Below are positions 43,599 through 51,712 of a DNA stretch of 64,000 nucleotides, one piece after another. The position numbers were made by a program, and so were the translations under genes. The notes beneath the pieces were generated by a model. That model was not told the DNA's origin and made no database searches. It saw only the letters and a list, made by a program, of their open reading frames with translations. The stretch covers positions 1 through 64,000 of the forward strand of contig NZ_WPIN01000005.1 of NCBI RefSeq assembly GCF_009754945.1. The letters run 5' to 3'. The stretch is from Spirosoma arboris (GTDB taxonomy: Bacteria; Bacteroidota; Bacteroidia; Cytophagales; Spirosomataceae). Within the stretch, counting starts at the first letter, position 1. Each line of letters begins with the position of its first letter.

Positions 43599-45152
43599 TT
43601 AATTTAACGAGTCTGACGTCATCGTATTCGTAAGGGAATCCAACGGCGGAGAAAACTGATGATCCACAATTTTGCAGCTAAGCCGGGTTCCCCGGTCGCT
43701 GTTCGGCGCGTTTTGGGTTAATGATGCATTCGGGCCAACTGCGCTGAACTGTACGTTCTCTGATTTATAGAGCCCTCCACTTTCTTTGTAATAATTCACT
43801 CGAACCGTAACCGACGAAAAGGTAACAGTACTCGGGTTAGTCAGCTGGAGTTGAATGTTTTTGATCCCTCCAAATAAGCCGACCCGAAAATCAGTCGTTT
43901 TTACCCGTAGGCTCTTAACCGCAGCCATCGCTTCCTGTCGAATTTGCTCCTGCCGTGCGGTTTCTTCAGCTTCCCGCCGACGGGTTGCCGCAACCTCCTG
44001 TAAATTAGGACGCCCAGCCGAATCAGCATTGGTGATCAAATTTCCGACTGGATCTTCTGCCTTTGTACTATTCCTCGTTTTGGACCCGACAAAGACATAA
44101 TAAAGCGCAGCACCACCAAGTAAAACAGCAAGTACAACAGTCTCCAGTTTTAGGCCAACTAGTTTAGGTTTAGGCAATTGTCGTTCCTGAATGGGCAAGG
44201 GTTCTGCCGAATCAGCCTTTGCCACATTTTTTTCAGGTTCCTGAATGTGTGGGGCAACCTGGGTTGAATTCGTATTTACAGGCGGAATAGGTGTTACCCG
44301 ATTGGCTTGCAAGTAGTTTAATTCGGCCTGTTTGAGCAGCCACGTTAACTCATCAGGATCGCTCAGTCGGTCGCTTGCTTTTTTCTGCAATAAGCCTTGT
44401 AATAACTCTCGAAATGGGTTGACCGATTGATCATCGGTGATCGTGAGTGCGGGTGGAGCTTCGGCCAGTACTCGGTTCATAAAGGTTACGATTCCCGAAT
44501 GATCGTCCAGCGCAAACGGCACACAGCCGTGGAGACACTGGTACAGAACCACGCCCAGCGAGTAATAATCCGTTGCAGGTCCTACGCTTTTCGGATCGTT
44601 AAATTGCTCCGGCGATGCATATTCGTAGGTCATCAACGACTGGCCCGTTAGTGTATTCGATTGCTCATGCAGGCGGGCCACGCCAAAATCCGTTAAGAGG
44701 AAATGTAACTCCCCACTGGACAATGGCCGATACAAAATATTTTCCGGTTTAATGTCGCGATGAACAATGCCTTGCGCGTGAATCGCCTTAAACGCGCTGG
44801 CCATTTGTAAACCCATCCGAATTGTCGTTGGGACGTCCACGCAATCCTGTCCGGCGATGAGTTGGCTCAGATTGCCGCCCTCGATCAGTTCCATGACGAT
44901 ATAGGGCAACTCGGCTTCCAGTTGAACCTCGCGCACTTTAACAATATTAGGATGGGCAATGCTGGTCATGATAGCCGACTCCCGCTGAAATCGCCGGAGC
45001 GTTTCGGCATCGGTATTGAGTGCGAAGTGCTTGATCGCCACCAGATCGCCCGTAGCCAGATGACGTGCCTTGAGAATCCGGGCATTACTACGTCCCAATT
45101 CACTCAGCACTTCATAGCCCGGAAATCGCGTATCAAATCGAATCGTAGCCAT
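43599..45152 (-). CDS. Membrane Ser/Thr protein kinase 1
   Basis: The 517-aa protein has a Hanks-type kinase domain: Lys41 (VAIKHF), HRDIKPENIL with Asp133, DFGVARL with Asp155, and YASPEQF. Like its neighbour it has a degenerate glycine loop (LGRSNARI). A TM helix near 335-355 leads to an extracytoplasmic region with EEA/Q-rich linker and a C-terminal beta domain (IKNIQLQLTNPSTVTFSSVT). The start codon overlaps the stop of the PP2C gene (TAATG), giving coupled translation of kinase and phosphatase. Confidence 0.9.
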   Translation of the reverse strand: MATIRFDTRFPGYEVLSELGRSNARILKARHLATGDLVAIKHFALNTDAETLRRFQRESAIMTSIAHPNIVKVREVQLEAELPYIVMELIEGGNLSQLIAGQDCVDVPTTIRMGLQMASAFKAIHAQGIVHRDIKPENILYRPLSSGELHFLLTDFGVARLHEQSNTLTGQSLMTYEYASPEQFNDPKSVGPATDYYSLGVVLYQCLHGCVPFALDDHSGIVTFMNRVLAEAPPALTITDDQSVNPFRELLQGLLQKKASDRLSDPDELTWLLKQAELNYLQANRVTPIPPVNTNSTQVAPHIQEPEKNVAKADSAEPLPIQERQLPKPKLVGLKLETVVLAVLLGGAALYYVFVGSKTRNSTKAEDPVGNLITNADSAGRPNLQEVAATRRREAEETARQEQIRQEAMAAVKSLRVKTTDFRVGLFGGIKNIQLQLTNPSTVTFSSVTVRVNYYKESGGLYKSENVQFSAVGPNASLTQNAPNSDRGTRLSCKIVDHQFSPPLDSLTNTMTSDSLN

Positions 45153-46597
45153 TAGGGACGTACTCGTTTAGATGAATCAGGTTGGTTTTTTATAGAAATC
45201 TCAACGACGGCATTGCGGAATGTATCCTGCCGAATAACCGCGTTAACAGGCAGCGCTACGTTTCGAAAAGAGACGTTTGCGAGTTGTAACTTCGTTTTTG
45301 GGGTCGTTTCAATACCCGTCTTAAATCCAGCGATCACGATGTTTTCTACACGCACGAGGTCTTCTCGCGTTATCCGTAACGCCACCTGCACTCGTGACGT
45401 ATCGACTGGCATGAAGACCGTCAATTTCTTGTCACCAAGAATGGTTAACAGCGAATCGGTCAGGAAAAGGGGCTTGTCGAGCCGAAACGTATCAGCCGGT
45501 AAAACCAGTCGGTGGTCTTTACTACGGTAAGCGGTTTGCAACAGCGAATCAAAATGGGACATTCCACTAGCAATTGTCACGGCACTCGGTTCGCTACTAA
45601 CTGTATGCAGACTGTCAGTCGAAACTAAATCGGCTTGATGGGGTGACTGAAATTGATACCAGATAATCCCTGCAATTAATCCGCCCACCAGCAGTCCTAG
45701 AACACTCCATAAACCGGTCAGACTTCGTTTTGTGGATTGCTTCTTTGTCGATAACGTATCGGAAGCAACTGGCGCAGCAGGTGTCAATGGCTGTTTCGGA
45801 GTCGGTGCTTCGACTGCTTTCTCTACCCGCGTCGACGGCGATGGCGTCAACTTATTTCTAGCTAGTACAACCGTAATGTTGTCATTACCTCCCTGTTCAT
45901 TAGCGATTCGTATTAGCTCGGTGGACTGTTCGTCAATCGAAAGCGTTCGGTTTAGAACGGCTTTTATCTGCGCCTGGGTAATCATATCGGTCAGGCCGTC
46001 ACTGCATAGCAGCAATTGATCGCCCGGCAAGAAATCCGTTTCGCCCGACTCTAGAAAATCAGGATCATCGACCCGGTGTTCAGTCGAGCCAACTTCCCGC
46101 AGAATTTCGTTGCGTCGCGGGTGTTGCATGGCCTCTGCTTCGGTGAGTTCATTAGCGTCTTCCCGAATACCAACCAATGAATGATCGTTGGTGAGTTTTT
46201 CGAGCGTACCCTGCCGATACCGATACAAACGGGTGTCGCCCACGTGAACGAACGATAATTTACCCGATTGAGCATCGGCTACTACGGCTGTTAATACGCA
46301 ACACATCTGCGCCAATCGAAGCTCCTGCTGGCGTTGGTCGTTGATTCGATTGTTCGCAAACACCACTGCTTCGCGGAGCATGGACAAAGGCTTACCATTG
46401 GGCGTTGCCATGTATTGTTCAATCGACTCCTTCGCAATAGCTGCCGCCCGATCTCCCCCGGCATAGCCACCAACGCCATCAATAACCACCAGTAACGCAT
46501 TGCTTTCCGCCCAGATCATTGAGCAGATAAACGTGTCCTGGTTATCATTTCGACGCTGGCCGACATCCGTCTGACCCGCAATTTGGATTGAATTCAT
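45152..46597 (-). CDS. PP2C-family Ser/Thr phosphatase with TM helix and beta-rich tail
   Basis: The 481-aa protein has a PP2C domain (1-245) with metal-binding motifs RRNDNQD (16-22), VIDGVGGYAGGD (38-49), SDGLTDM and GGNDNITVV. A linker and TM helix (about 295-315, LWSVLGLLVGGLIAGIIWY) precede an extracytoplasmic beta-rich segment (LDKPLFLTDSLLTILG...). It should reverse the two kinases encoded immediately downstream, as PstP does in actinobacteria. Confidence 0.9.
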   Translation of the reverse strand: MNSIQIAGQTDVGQRRNDNQDTFICSMIWAESNALLVVIDGVGGYAGGDRAAAIAKESIEQYMATPNGKPLSMLREAVVFANNRINDQRQQELRLAQMCCVLTAVVADAQSGKLSFVHVGDTRLYRYRQGTLEKLTNDHSLVGIREDANELTEAEAMQHPRRNEILREVGSTEHRVDDPDFLESGETDFLPGDQLLLCSDGLTDMITQAQIKAVLNRTLSIDEQSTELIRIANEQGGNDNITVVLARNKLTPSPSTRVEKAVEAPTPKQPLTPAAPVASDTLSTKKQSTKRSLTGLWSVLGLLVGGLIAGIIWYQFQSPHQADLVSTDSLHTVSSEPSAVTIASGMSHFDSLLQTAYRSKDHRLVLPADTFRLDKPLFLTDSLLTILGDKKLTVFMPVDTSRVQVALRITREDLVRVENIVIAGFKTGIETTPKTKLQLANVSFRNVALPVNAVIRQDTFRNAVVEISIKNQPDSSKRVRP

Positions 46598-46624
46598 TCA
46601 GTAATGTATTGGACGATGCAAGAC

Positions 46625-46701
46625 ATTTTTTCTGACAGGATTTACTGGATTAACAAGATTTAAAGGCGAAAGAGAATCCAGTAAATCCTGTCAGAAAAAA
46701 T
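46625..46701. repeat. Inverted repeat, 27-bp arms, ATCCTGT family
   Basis: Arms 46625-46651 and 46675-46701 are perfect complements around a 23-nt loop. The arm TTCTGACAGGATTTAC... matches the reverse complement of the repeat at 26386-26420. It lies between the 27-aa membrane gene and the PP2C gene. Confidence 0.85.
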
Positions 46702-46716
46702 AGCTGTGATACTATA

Positions 46717-46800
46717 TTATCGAGGTAAGTCCTGAAAATGTTTTACCACCAGTCCTATTACAAATACGAGTAGCAGCACCACAAGCAATGCATCAATCAT
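46717..46800 (-). CDS. 27-aa single-pass membrane peptide
   Basis: ATG at 46800 reads MIDALLVVLLLVFVIGLVVK followed by HFQDLPR and a stop. Nearly all of residues 4-19 are hydrophobic, giving one TM helix with a short charged tail. It starts four bases after the stop of the FHA-like gene, so it would be translationally coupled within the signalling cluster. It may bring a cluster protein to the membrane or be a small regulator of FtsW-PBP. Too short to exclude chance, but position and composition argue for reality. Confidence 0.5.
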   Translation of the reverse strand: MIDALLVVLLLVFVIGLVVKHFQDLPR

Positions 46801-46804
46801 AGCC

Positions 46805-47809
46805 TTATACGTTCCGGTTAAAGTGTAACGTCACCATGCTGTTGAGTAGGATCTGGGCTTTATCTGGTAAGCTATGCCACTGTGGATTAGCCGGTTCGCT
46901 ACGGATAACAAGCTGCTCATTGACCCGTGTCTCGTTTCGGCTGAAAGAGGCTATCTGAAAGGAATCTGTTGCATCATTGAAGCGAATTCGGGCGTGCGGA
47001 TTCGATACGTACGCCGATTCGATCAACAAATAATTCGGAAAATGTTGGTTGTCAGGCTCTTTTCGGGCCACAACAATTTCCCGGTCGCGCATGAGGTATG
47101 AATTCTCTTTGTTCAATTCGGCAATGTAATAATCGATCTGGGCTAGTCCGGCACTGAGGCTTCGGGGCAACTGCGTGGCGTTTCGCGGAGCAGTTGCTGT
47201 ACCAACAGGGTTTTTCGTTGTGGGTGTCGAGGGATCGAAATTAAATTTCACGACGAAAGCCCCTGGTTCGCGGAAGTCGATATGCTGAAATGTATTCAGG
47301 CCAACATCCACTTTTTCGTATCGGTTGGTCTGCTTAACCCGGCGCGTTACGTTCACGCGCTCCGACGATTGAGCCTGCCCATTTCCGGGCAAAATGCCGG
47401 TCAGTGCACCCACCACGTTGACATCGCCCGGCGTAACTTCCTGACCACCAAATTCCCGGCCACCCCCAAACTTAAAGAACCAGCTCGACGCCACCGGCGC
47501 AACGTGTTCATATTGCCCTTTTTGCGACTCTATAATGGCCTTAAACGCATTTACCGCTTCATTGACGATTACCGGAAAGGCATTCTGACGTTCTTCATAC
47601 GTATCAGGATGCAGGATAATCAGAAAGTGCGCGTTGAACAGCATACTTTTTCCGACAGATTCCCGGTGTATGGAATCCTCGAAGGAAGCCACAAGCTCAT
47701 TCAGAATGCGCTTGTTGGTTACTGTAGTTACCGCAGTCGTTTGGGTTTGACTGGCTGGAACCAGCAGATTACTTAATTTACCAAGCCAACCTTCAGGCCG
47801 ATTTGCCAT
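46805..47809 (-). CDS. FHA-like protein with DUF3662/FhaA-like N-terminus (distant)
   Basis: The 334-aa cytoplasmic protein ends in a degenerate FHA-type domain (about 235-334): VSNPHARIRF with Ser269 and His272, FSRNETRVNEQ and a final VTLHFNRN; the GR of the first FHA motif is replaced by DREIVVARK. Residues 35-95 (ASFEDSIHRES, FLIILHPDTYEERQ) resemble in layout the N-terminal domain of actinobacterial FhaA, though that match is faint. As first gene of the cluster it may be the scaffold for the kinases. Confidence 0.55.
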   Translation of the reverse strand: MANRPEGWLGKLSNLLVPASQTQTTAVTTVTNKRILNELVASFEDSIHRESVGKSMLFNAHFLIILHPDTYEERQNAFPVIVNEAVNAFKAIIESQKGQYEHVAPVASSWFFKFGGGREFGGQEVTPGDVNVVGALTGILPGNGQAQSSERVNVTRRVKQTNRYEKVDVGLNTFQHIDFREPGAFVVKFNFDPSTPTTKNPVGTATAPRNATQLPRSLSAGLAQIDYYIAELNKENSYLMRDREIVVARKEPDNQHFPNYLLIESAYVSNPHARIRFNDATDSFQIASFSRNETRVNEQLVIRSEPANPQWHSLPDKAQILLNSMVTLHFNRNV

Positions 47810-48023
47810 GTATAAACCGATTAGTGGGGATTACAGCCTTGTAAACGACAGGAGGGGCTGGTTTCTTTTAATCAATTTGTCGAGCACGGGGAAAATGACC
47901 CATTGTGGCACTCTCGTTCAGGTAAAAACCGCTCTACTTTACAGCCCATTCACTCAGTTATTACGACCACAGTCTTAATCAATAAGGTTACTATAGGCAA
48001 TGGTTTTAAATCAACTCAAGGCT

Positions 48024-48293
48024 ATGAAAAAGGGAATAATAGTAGGGGCTTTACTATTGAGTTTAGCCAGCCTGACTTCTCAGGCACAATCGACTGCCTC
48101 CGGCAGTAGTAACACAGGAACTCCAACCGCAGGCTCGACTCCTGCCCAAAACGGTTCAACAGGTCCTACAGTTTCGGCTACGAAGGCTAACTCAGGCACA
48201 ATGAGTCAGAGTGGCTCGAAAAGCAGCGGCCGAAAAATGAAGAGTACGAGCAAAACCAGCAAGAGTAGTTCGCATTCTTCAACTGGTCGTTAA
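48024..48293 (+). CDS. Small secreted Ser/Thr/Gly-rich protein
   Basis: From ATG 48024 the 89-aa product has a signal peptide (KKGIIVGALLLSLASLTSQA) and a low-complexity tail of Ser, Thr, Gly and Lys ending KSSSHSSTGR. The upstream ATG at 48000 would place residues before the signal, so the later start is chosen. No domain is recognised; such peptides are common in this group. Confidence 0.6.
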   Translation: MKKGIIVGALLLSLASLTSQAQSTASGSSNTGTPTAGSTPAQNGSTGPTVSATKANSGTMSQSGSKSSGRKMKSTSKTSKSSSHSSTGR

Positions 48294-48314
48294 TGACTTA
48301 TGTAAAGTAGGATC

Positions 48315-48347
48315 TTCGCAAAAAGCCGTGCCAAGGCTTTTTGCGAA
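48315..48347 (+). terminator. Hairpin terminator-like structure
   Basis: TTCGCAAAAAGCC (48315-48327) and GGCTTTTTGCGAA (48335-48347) form a perfect 13-bp stem with a 7-nt loop downstream of the small secreted protein. No T tract follows, though the stem itself carries five T's. Confidence 0.6.
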
Positions 48348-48436
48348 AGCAGTGCATTACCCATGCGAGTTATCAAAATATTATTTTGTTATTTTGCATT
48401 ACTCAAGAATTATCCCCAACCGCCTTGTACTTTCGC

Positions 48437-49720
48437 ATGGTTACTCCTACTGCTTCACCCAAACTATCCGGCGATTCGGTACAATCGGCTACGGTCAGGC
48501 TATTTAGCTTGCCAGTCATTGTGGCCGCACTGGGTTACTTCGTTGATATTTACGATTTGCTTCTGTTTGGTATTGTCCGCGTACCAAGTCTGAAAAATAT
48601 GGGTCTCACAACGGATCAAATCTCAACAGTTGGTGGCCGTATCATGAATTGGCAAATGGGCGGTTTACTGCTCGGCGGCATTTTATGGGGTATCCTTGGC
48701 GATAAGCGCGGGCGTCTGTCGGTGTTATTTGGCAGTATCATTACCTACTCCATTGCCAATATTGCCTGTGGATTTGTTAAGCAGGTAACCTTCATGGACC
48801 CAGTCCAGTACTACGCTCTCATGCGATTTGTGGCAGGTGTAGGGCTGGCCGGTGAATTAGATGCGGGGATTACTCTTGTCAGCGAAATTCTACCTAAAGA
48901 AAAACGAGCGATAGGCACCTCATTCGTAGCGGCAATTGGTGTGTTAGGCGCTGTGGTGGCTTATTTTACCGTTAAACTATTCGACTGGGAAACGGCCTTT
49001 TTCGTGGGGGGTGGTTTAGGATTTAGCTTGTTATTGTTGCGCGTTGGCGTGGTTGAGTCGGGTATGTTCACCAACATAACCGAACAAAAACACATTAATC
49101 GGGGAAATTTCCTGTCTTTTTTTACCAACAAGGATCGGCTTAGTCGCTATCTTAAATGCATTGGAATAGGGGTTCCAACCTGGTTTATTACCGGCATTCT
49201 CGCTTCGTTCAGTAATGAATTTGGTAAAGCATTAGGCATCGGCGAAGAAATTCAGCCGGGTTTAGCCATTACGTGCTTATATATTGGGATGGCCATCGGC
49301 GATCTGTCCAACGGGTTTATCAGTCAGGCGCTGAAATCGCGCAAAAAAGCGATTGCCCTTTTCATGGCGATTGCGTTTACATTAAGCTTCGTTTATTTAT
49401 ACCTCGGTATCAAAAGTGCCCTGGTTTTCTATGGCCTCTGTTTAGGGTTGGGCTTTGGTAATGGCTACTGGGCCATGTTCGTGACCATTAGCGCTGAGCA
49501 ATTTGGTACTAACCTGCGCGCTACGGCAGCGACAACTATACCGAATATGGTGCGTGCCTTTCTGATTCCAATGACCTTGGGATATCAAGCGCTCAAACCA
49601 TCGCTGGATGTCATTAATGCAGGAGCCGTTGTCGGGCTGGTCAGCTTCATACTCGGTTTTTACGCCATCCTGACCATCCCCGAAACACATGATAGGGATT
49701 TGAATTATTTAGAAGAATGA
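48437..49720 (+). CDS. MFS transporter
   Basis: Starting at ATG 48437 (upstream in-frame ATG at 48341 would add a non-family extension overlapping a hairpin) the protein has 427 aa with 12 helices. Motifs include YFVDIYDLLLFG near the start, GDKRGRLSVLFG in the loop 2-3 and AAIGVLGAVVAYF. It resembles the metabolite:H+ symporter (sialic acid/organic acid) branch. Substrate unknown. It converges with the sigma-54 regulator gene. Confidence 0.8.
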   Translation: MVTPTASPKLSGDSVQSATVRLFSLPVIVAALGYFVDIYDLLLFGIVRVPSLKNMGLTTDQISTVGGRIMNWQMGGLLLGGILWGILGDKRGRLSVLFGSIITYSIANIACGFVKQVTFMDPVQYYALMRFVAGVGLAGELDAGITLVSEILPKEKRAIGTSFVAAIGVLGAVVAYFTVKLFDWETAFFVGGGLGFSLLLLRVGVVESGMFTNITEQKHINRGNFLSFFTNKDRLSRYLKCIGIGVPTWFITGILASFSNEFGKALGIGEEIQPGLAITCLYIGMAIGDLSNGFISQALKSRKKAIALFMAIAFTLSFVYLYLGIKSALVFYGLCLGLGFGNGYWAMFVTISAEQFGTNLRATAATTIPNMVRAFLIPMTLGYQALKPSLDVINAGAVVGLVSFILGFYAILTIPETHDRDLNYLEE

Positions 49721-49730
49721 ATCTGATAGG

Positions 49731-49768
49731 ATGGATCATAGTCAACGGTTCTGTTAACTATGATCCAT
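49731..49768. terminator. Bidirectional terminator inside the end of the regulator gene
   Basis: Stem 49731-49746 with 49753-49768 has 16 bp with one mismatch and a 6-nt loop. Its right arm is the last codons of the regulator gene (stop at 49754-49756), and the left arm is 3' of the MFS gene. It serves as a compact terminator for both convergent genes. Confidence 0.75.
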
Positions 49769-51712
49769 ATATTCTTTCTTGATACCTAGTTTTTTCATTT
49801 TAGAATTCAGTGTTGTTGGAGGTACATTCAGTACTTCGGCTGCTCCGCCCGCACCCCAGATCCGGCCATTGCATTTTTTGAGCACGGCAATGATATGATC
49901 CCGCTCGTTTTCATCGATGGTCTTAATCCGGTGCTCTTCGGGCATGGTTGATACCGTTGGTTGACCCATATTGAGTAAGCCCACATCCTCAATCAGCGTT
50001 CCTTTGGTGAGCAGCACGCTTCGCTCGATCAGGTGTTCCAGTTCCCGAATATTACCCGGCCAGTGATACGCCAGTAGCGTACTCAACGCCTGCGTCGACA
50101 GCCCCGTGATTTTCTTGCCCGTTTTCTGATTATACTGCCTGATAAAATGCTGGACAAGGGCTGGTATATCTTCCTTCCGATCCCGCAATGGTGGAAGCGC
50201 AATCGGAAAAACATTCAATCGATAATATAGATCGAGCCGAAAGCGCCCCTCGGCTACTTCCTTTTCCAAGTTGCGGTTGGTGGCGGCAATAATGCGCACG
50301 TTGATTTTAATAGACGATTGGCCCCCGATGCGTTCAATCTCTTTTTCCTGTAATACCCGCAGTAACTTAACCTGCAATTCAACCGGCATCTCCCCGATTT
50401 CGTCCAGAAAAATAGTTCCTCCGTCAGCCTGTTCAAACCGGCCGATTCGTTTGTCGGTGGCTCCCGTAAATGACCCTTTTTCGTGACCAAATAGCTCGGA
50501 CTCAATCAGATTGACGGGCAGTGTAGCGCAGTTGACCCGGATGAAGGGTTTCCGTTTTCGGGGAGAGAGCTGATGAATAGTGGCCGCAATACGTTCTTTA
50601 CCGGTTCCACTTTCACCCAGAATCAGGACCGACGTATCGGAAGGGGCAACCAGCGACAGATGATCGAAGACCGTCAATAGCAAGTGACTACTGCCAACAA
50701 TACCCTCGAATGTAGTCGGACTGGAAGGACTGTCTGACGATTGGGAAATAGACTCAGGTATTGAGGTTAGAGCCGCAGGTGCAACTTTAGGATTCGCATT
50801 CAGCTTCTTTTCAACGGCAGTCGTCAGTACTGGCTTTAATTGGCTAAACAGCGTAATGTGTTCTTCCTGGTAGGCATCTGGACGGCGACTATAAAAGAAA
50901 AACGTAAACTGTTCACCCGTCGGTACAACCAGCGGTAGCACTAGTTGGGAGCGCATCAGAAAGGTATTTGCAATCAATTTTCGGATGGATGGTAGCTGGC
51001 ATACGCGTTTAAACTCGTTCTCGTCATACCAGGTCTCTTCCGTTTCCAGGGGGGTTTTTGCTTGTAAGGCTCCCAACTCATGCCGTTTTAAGTTCGTCAT
51101 GACCATCAGCTCGTTTGGCCCCACGAGCTGGTATTCGTCAAAGCCAATTCGCAAAAATCCCAAATCCGAATAGACAGTAGTATCTGCTTCTGCAAAGCCA
51201 GTCGCCATGTAATCAAATGGAATGAAGGGCTGAATCGCCTTTCCTACCTTCAGTAACTTTTGTTCCCACTCGATGGGCTCAGCCAGTAGCTTCGTTAATT
51301 GTTTCAGGAGCTGAGTCCCCCGGCGAAAACTGGCTTCCTGGCTATGCTCATGCCGATACCGGGCCACTTCGAGCGTGACCAGCACATCTTTTTCCCGAAA
51401 AGGTTTAACTAAAAAACCATCGGGCTGAGTGGCTTTGGCCGCTGTCAAAACATCCTGGGTGGAGTTGGCCGAGAGATAGATAAATGGAATCGTATCCTCC
51501 TTTAATTGTTTGGCCAGGTCGATGCCGGTCAGCGGACCTTTCAGAAAAATATCCAGCAAGACAACATCCGGCTTTTCCTGACCAATGAGTTCCAGGGCAT
51601 TAGGAACCGAACGGGCAATACCCGTAACCCGATAACCCGCTTTTTGCAGCATTAGCCGCAGGTCATTGGCTTCAATAAACTGATCTTCGACAATAAGTAC
51701 GGTTTGGTTCAT
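49754..51712 (-). CDS. Sigma-54-type response regulator (REC-GAF-AAA+-HTH)
   Basis: The 652-aa protein has a receiver domain (1-120; Asp54 in VVLLDIF, Lys in FLVKPF), a GAF-like middle region (about 150-300), a AAA+ core (about 335-565) with [14 protein letters not shown] (the sigma-54 contact loop, Ser for the usual Ala) and [18 protein letters not shown], and a C-terminal Fis HTH (about 595-650). It overlaps the histidine kinase gene by four bases (ATGA) and is its cognate partner. Target promoters are unknown. Confidence 0.92.
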   Translation of the reverse strand: MNQTVLIVEDQFIEANDLRLMLQKAGYRVTGIARSVPNALELIGQEKPDVVLLDIFLKGPLTGIDLAKQLKEDTIPFIYLSANSTQDVLTAAKATQPDGFLVKPFREKDVLVTLEVARYRHEHSQEASFRRGTQLLKQLTKLLAEPIEWEQKLLKVGKAIQPFIPFDYMATGFAEADTTVYSDLGFLRIGFDEYQLVGPNELMVMTNLKRHELGALQAKTPLETEETWYDENEFKRVCQLPSIRKLIANTFLMRSQLVLPLVVPTGEQFTFFFYSRRPDAYQEEHITLFSQLKPVLTTAVEKKLNANPKVAPAALTSIPESISQSSDSPSSPTTFEGIVGSSHLLLTVFDHLSLVAPSDTSVLILGESGTGKERIAATIHQLSPRKRKPFIRVNCATLPVNLIESELFGHEKGSFTGATDKRIGRFEQADGGTIFLDEIGEMPVELQVKLLRVLQEKEIERIGGQSSIKINVRIIAATNRNLEKEVAEGRFRLDLYYRLNVFPIALPPLRDRKEDIPALVQHFIRQYNQKTGKKITGLSTQALSTLLAYHWPGNIRELEHLIERSVLLTKGTLIEDVGLLNMGQPTVSTMPEEHRIKTIDENERDHIIAVLKKCNGRIWGAGGAAEVLNVPPTTLNSKMKKLGIKKEYMDHS

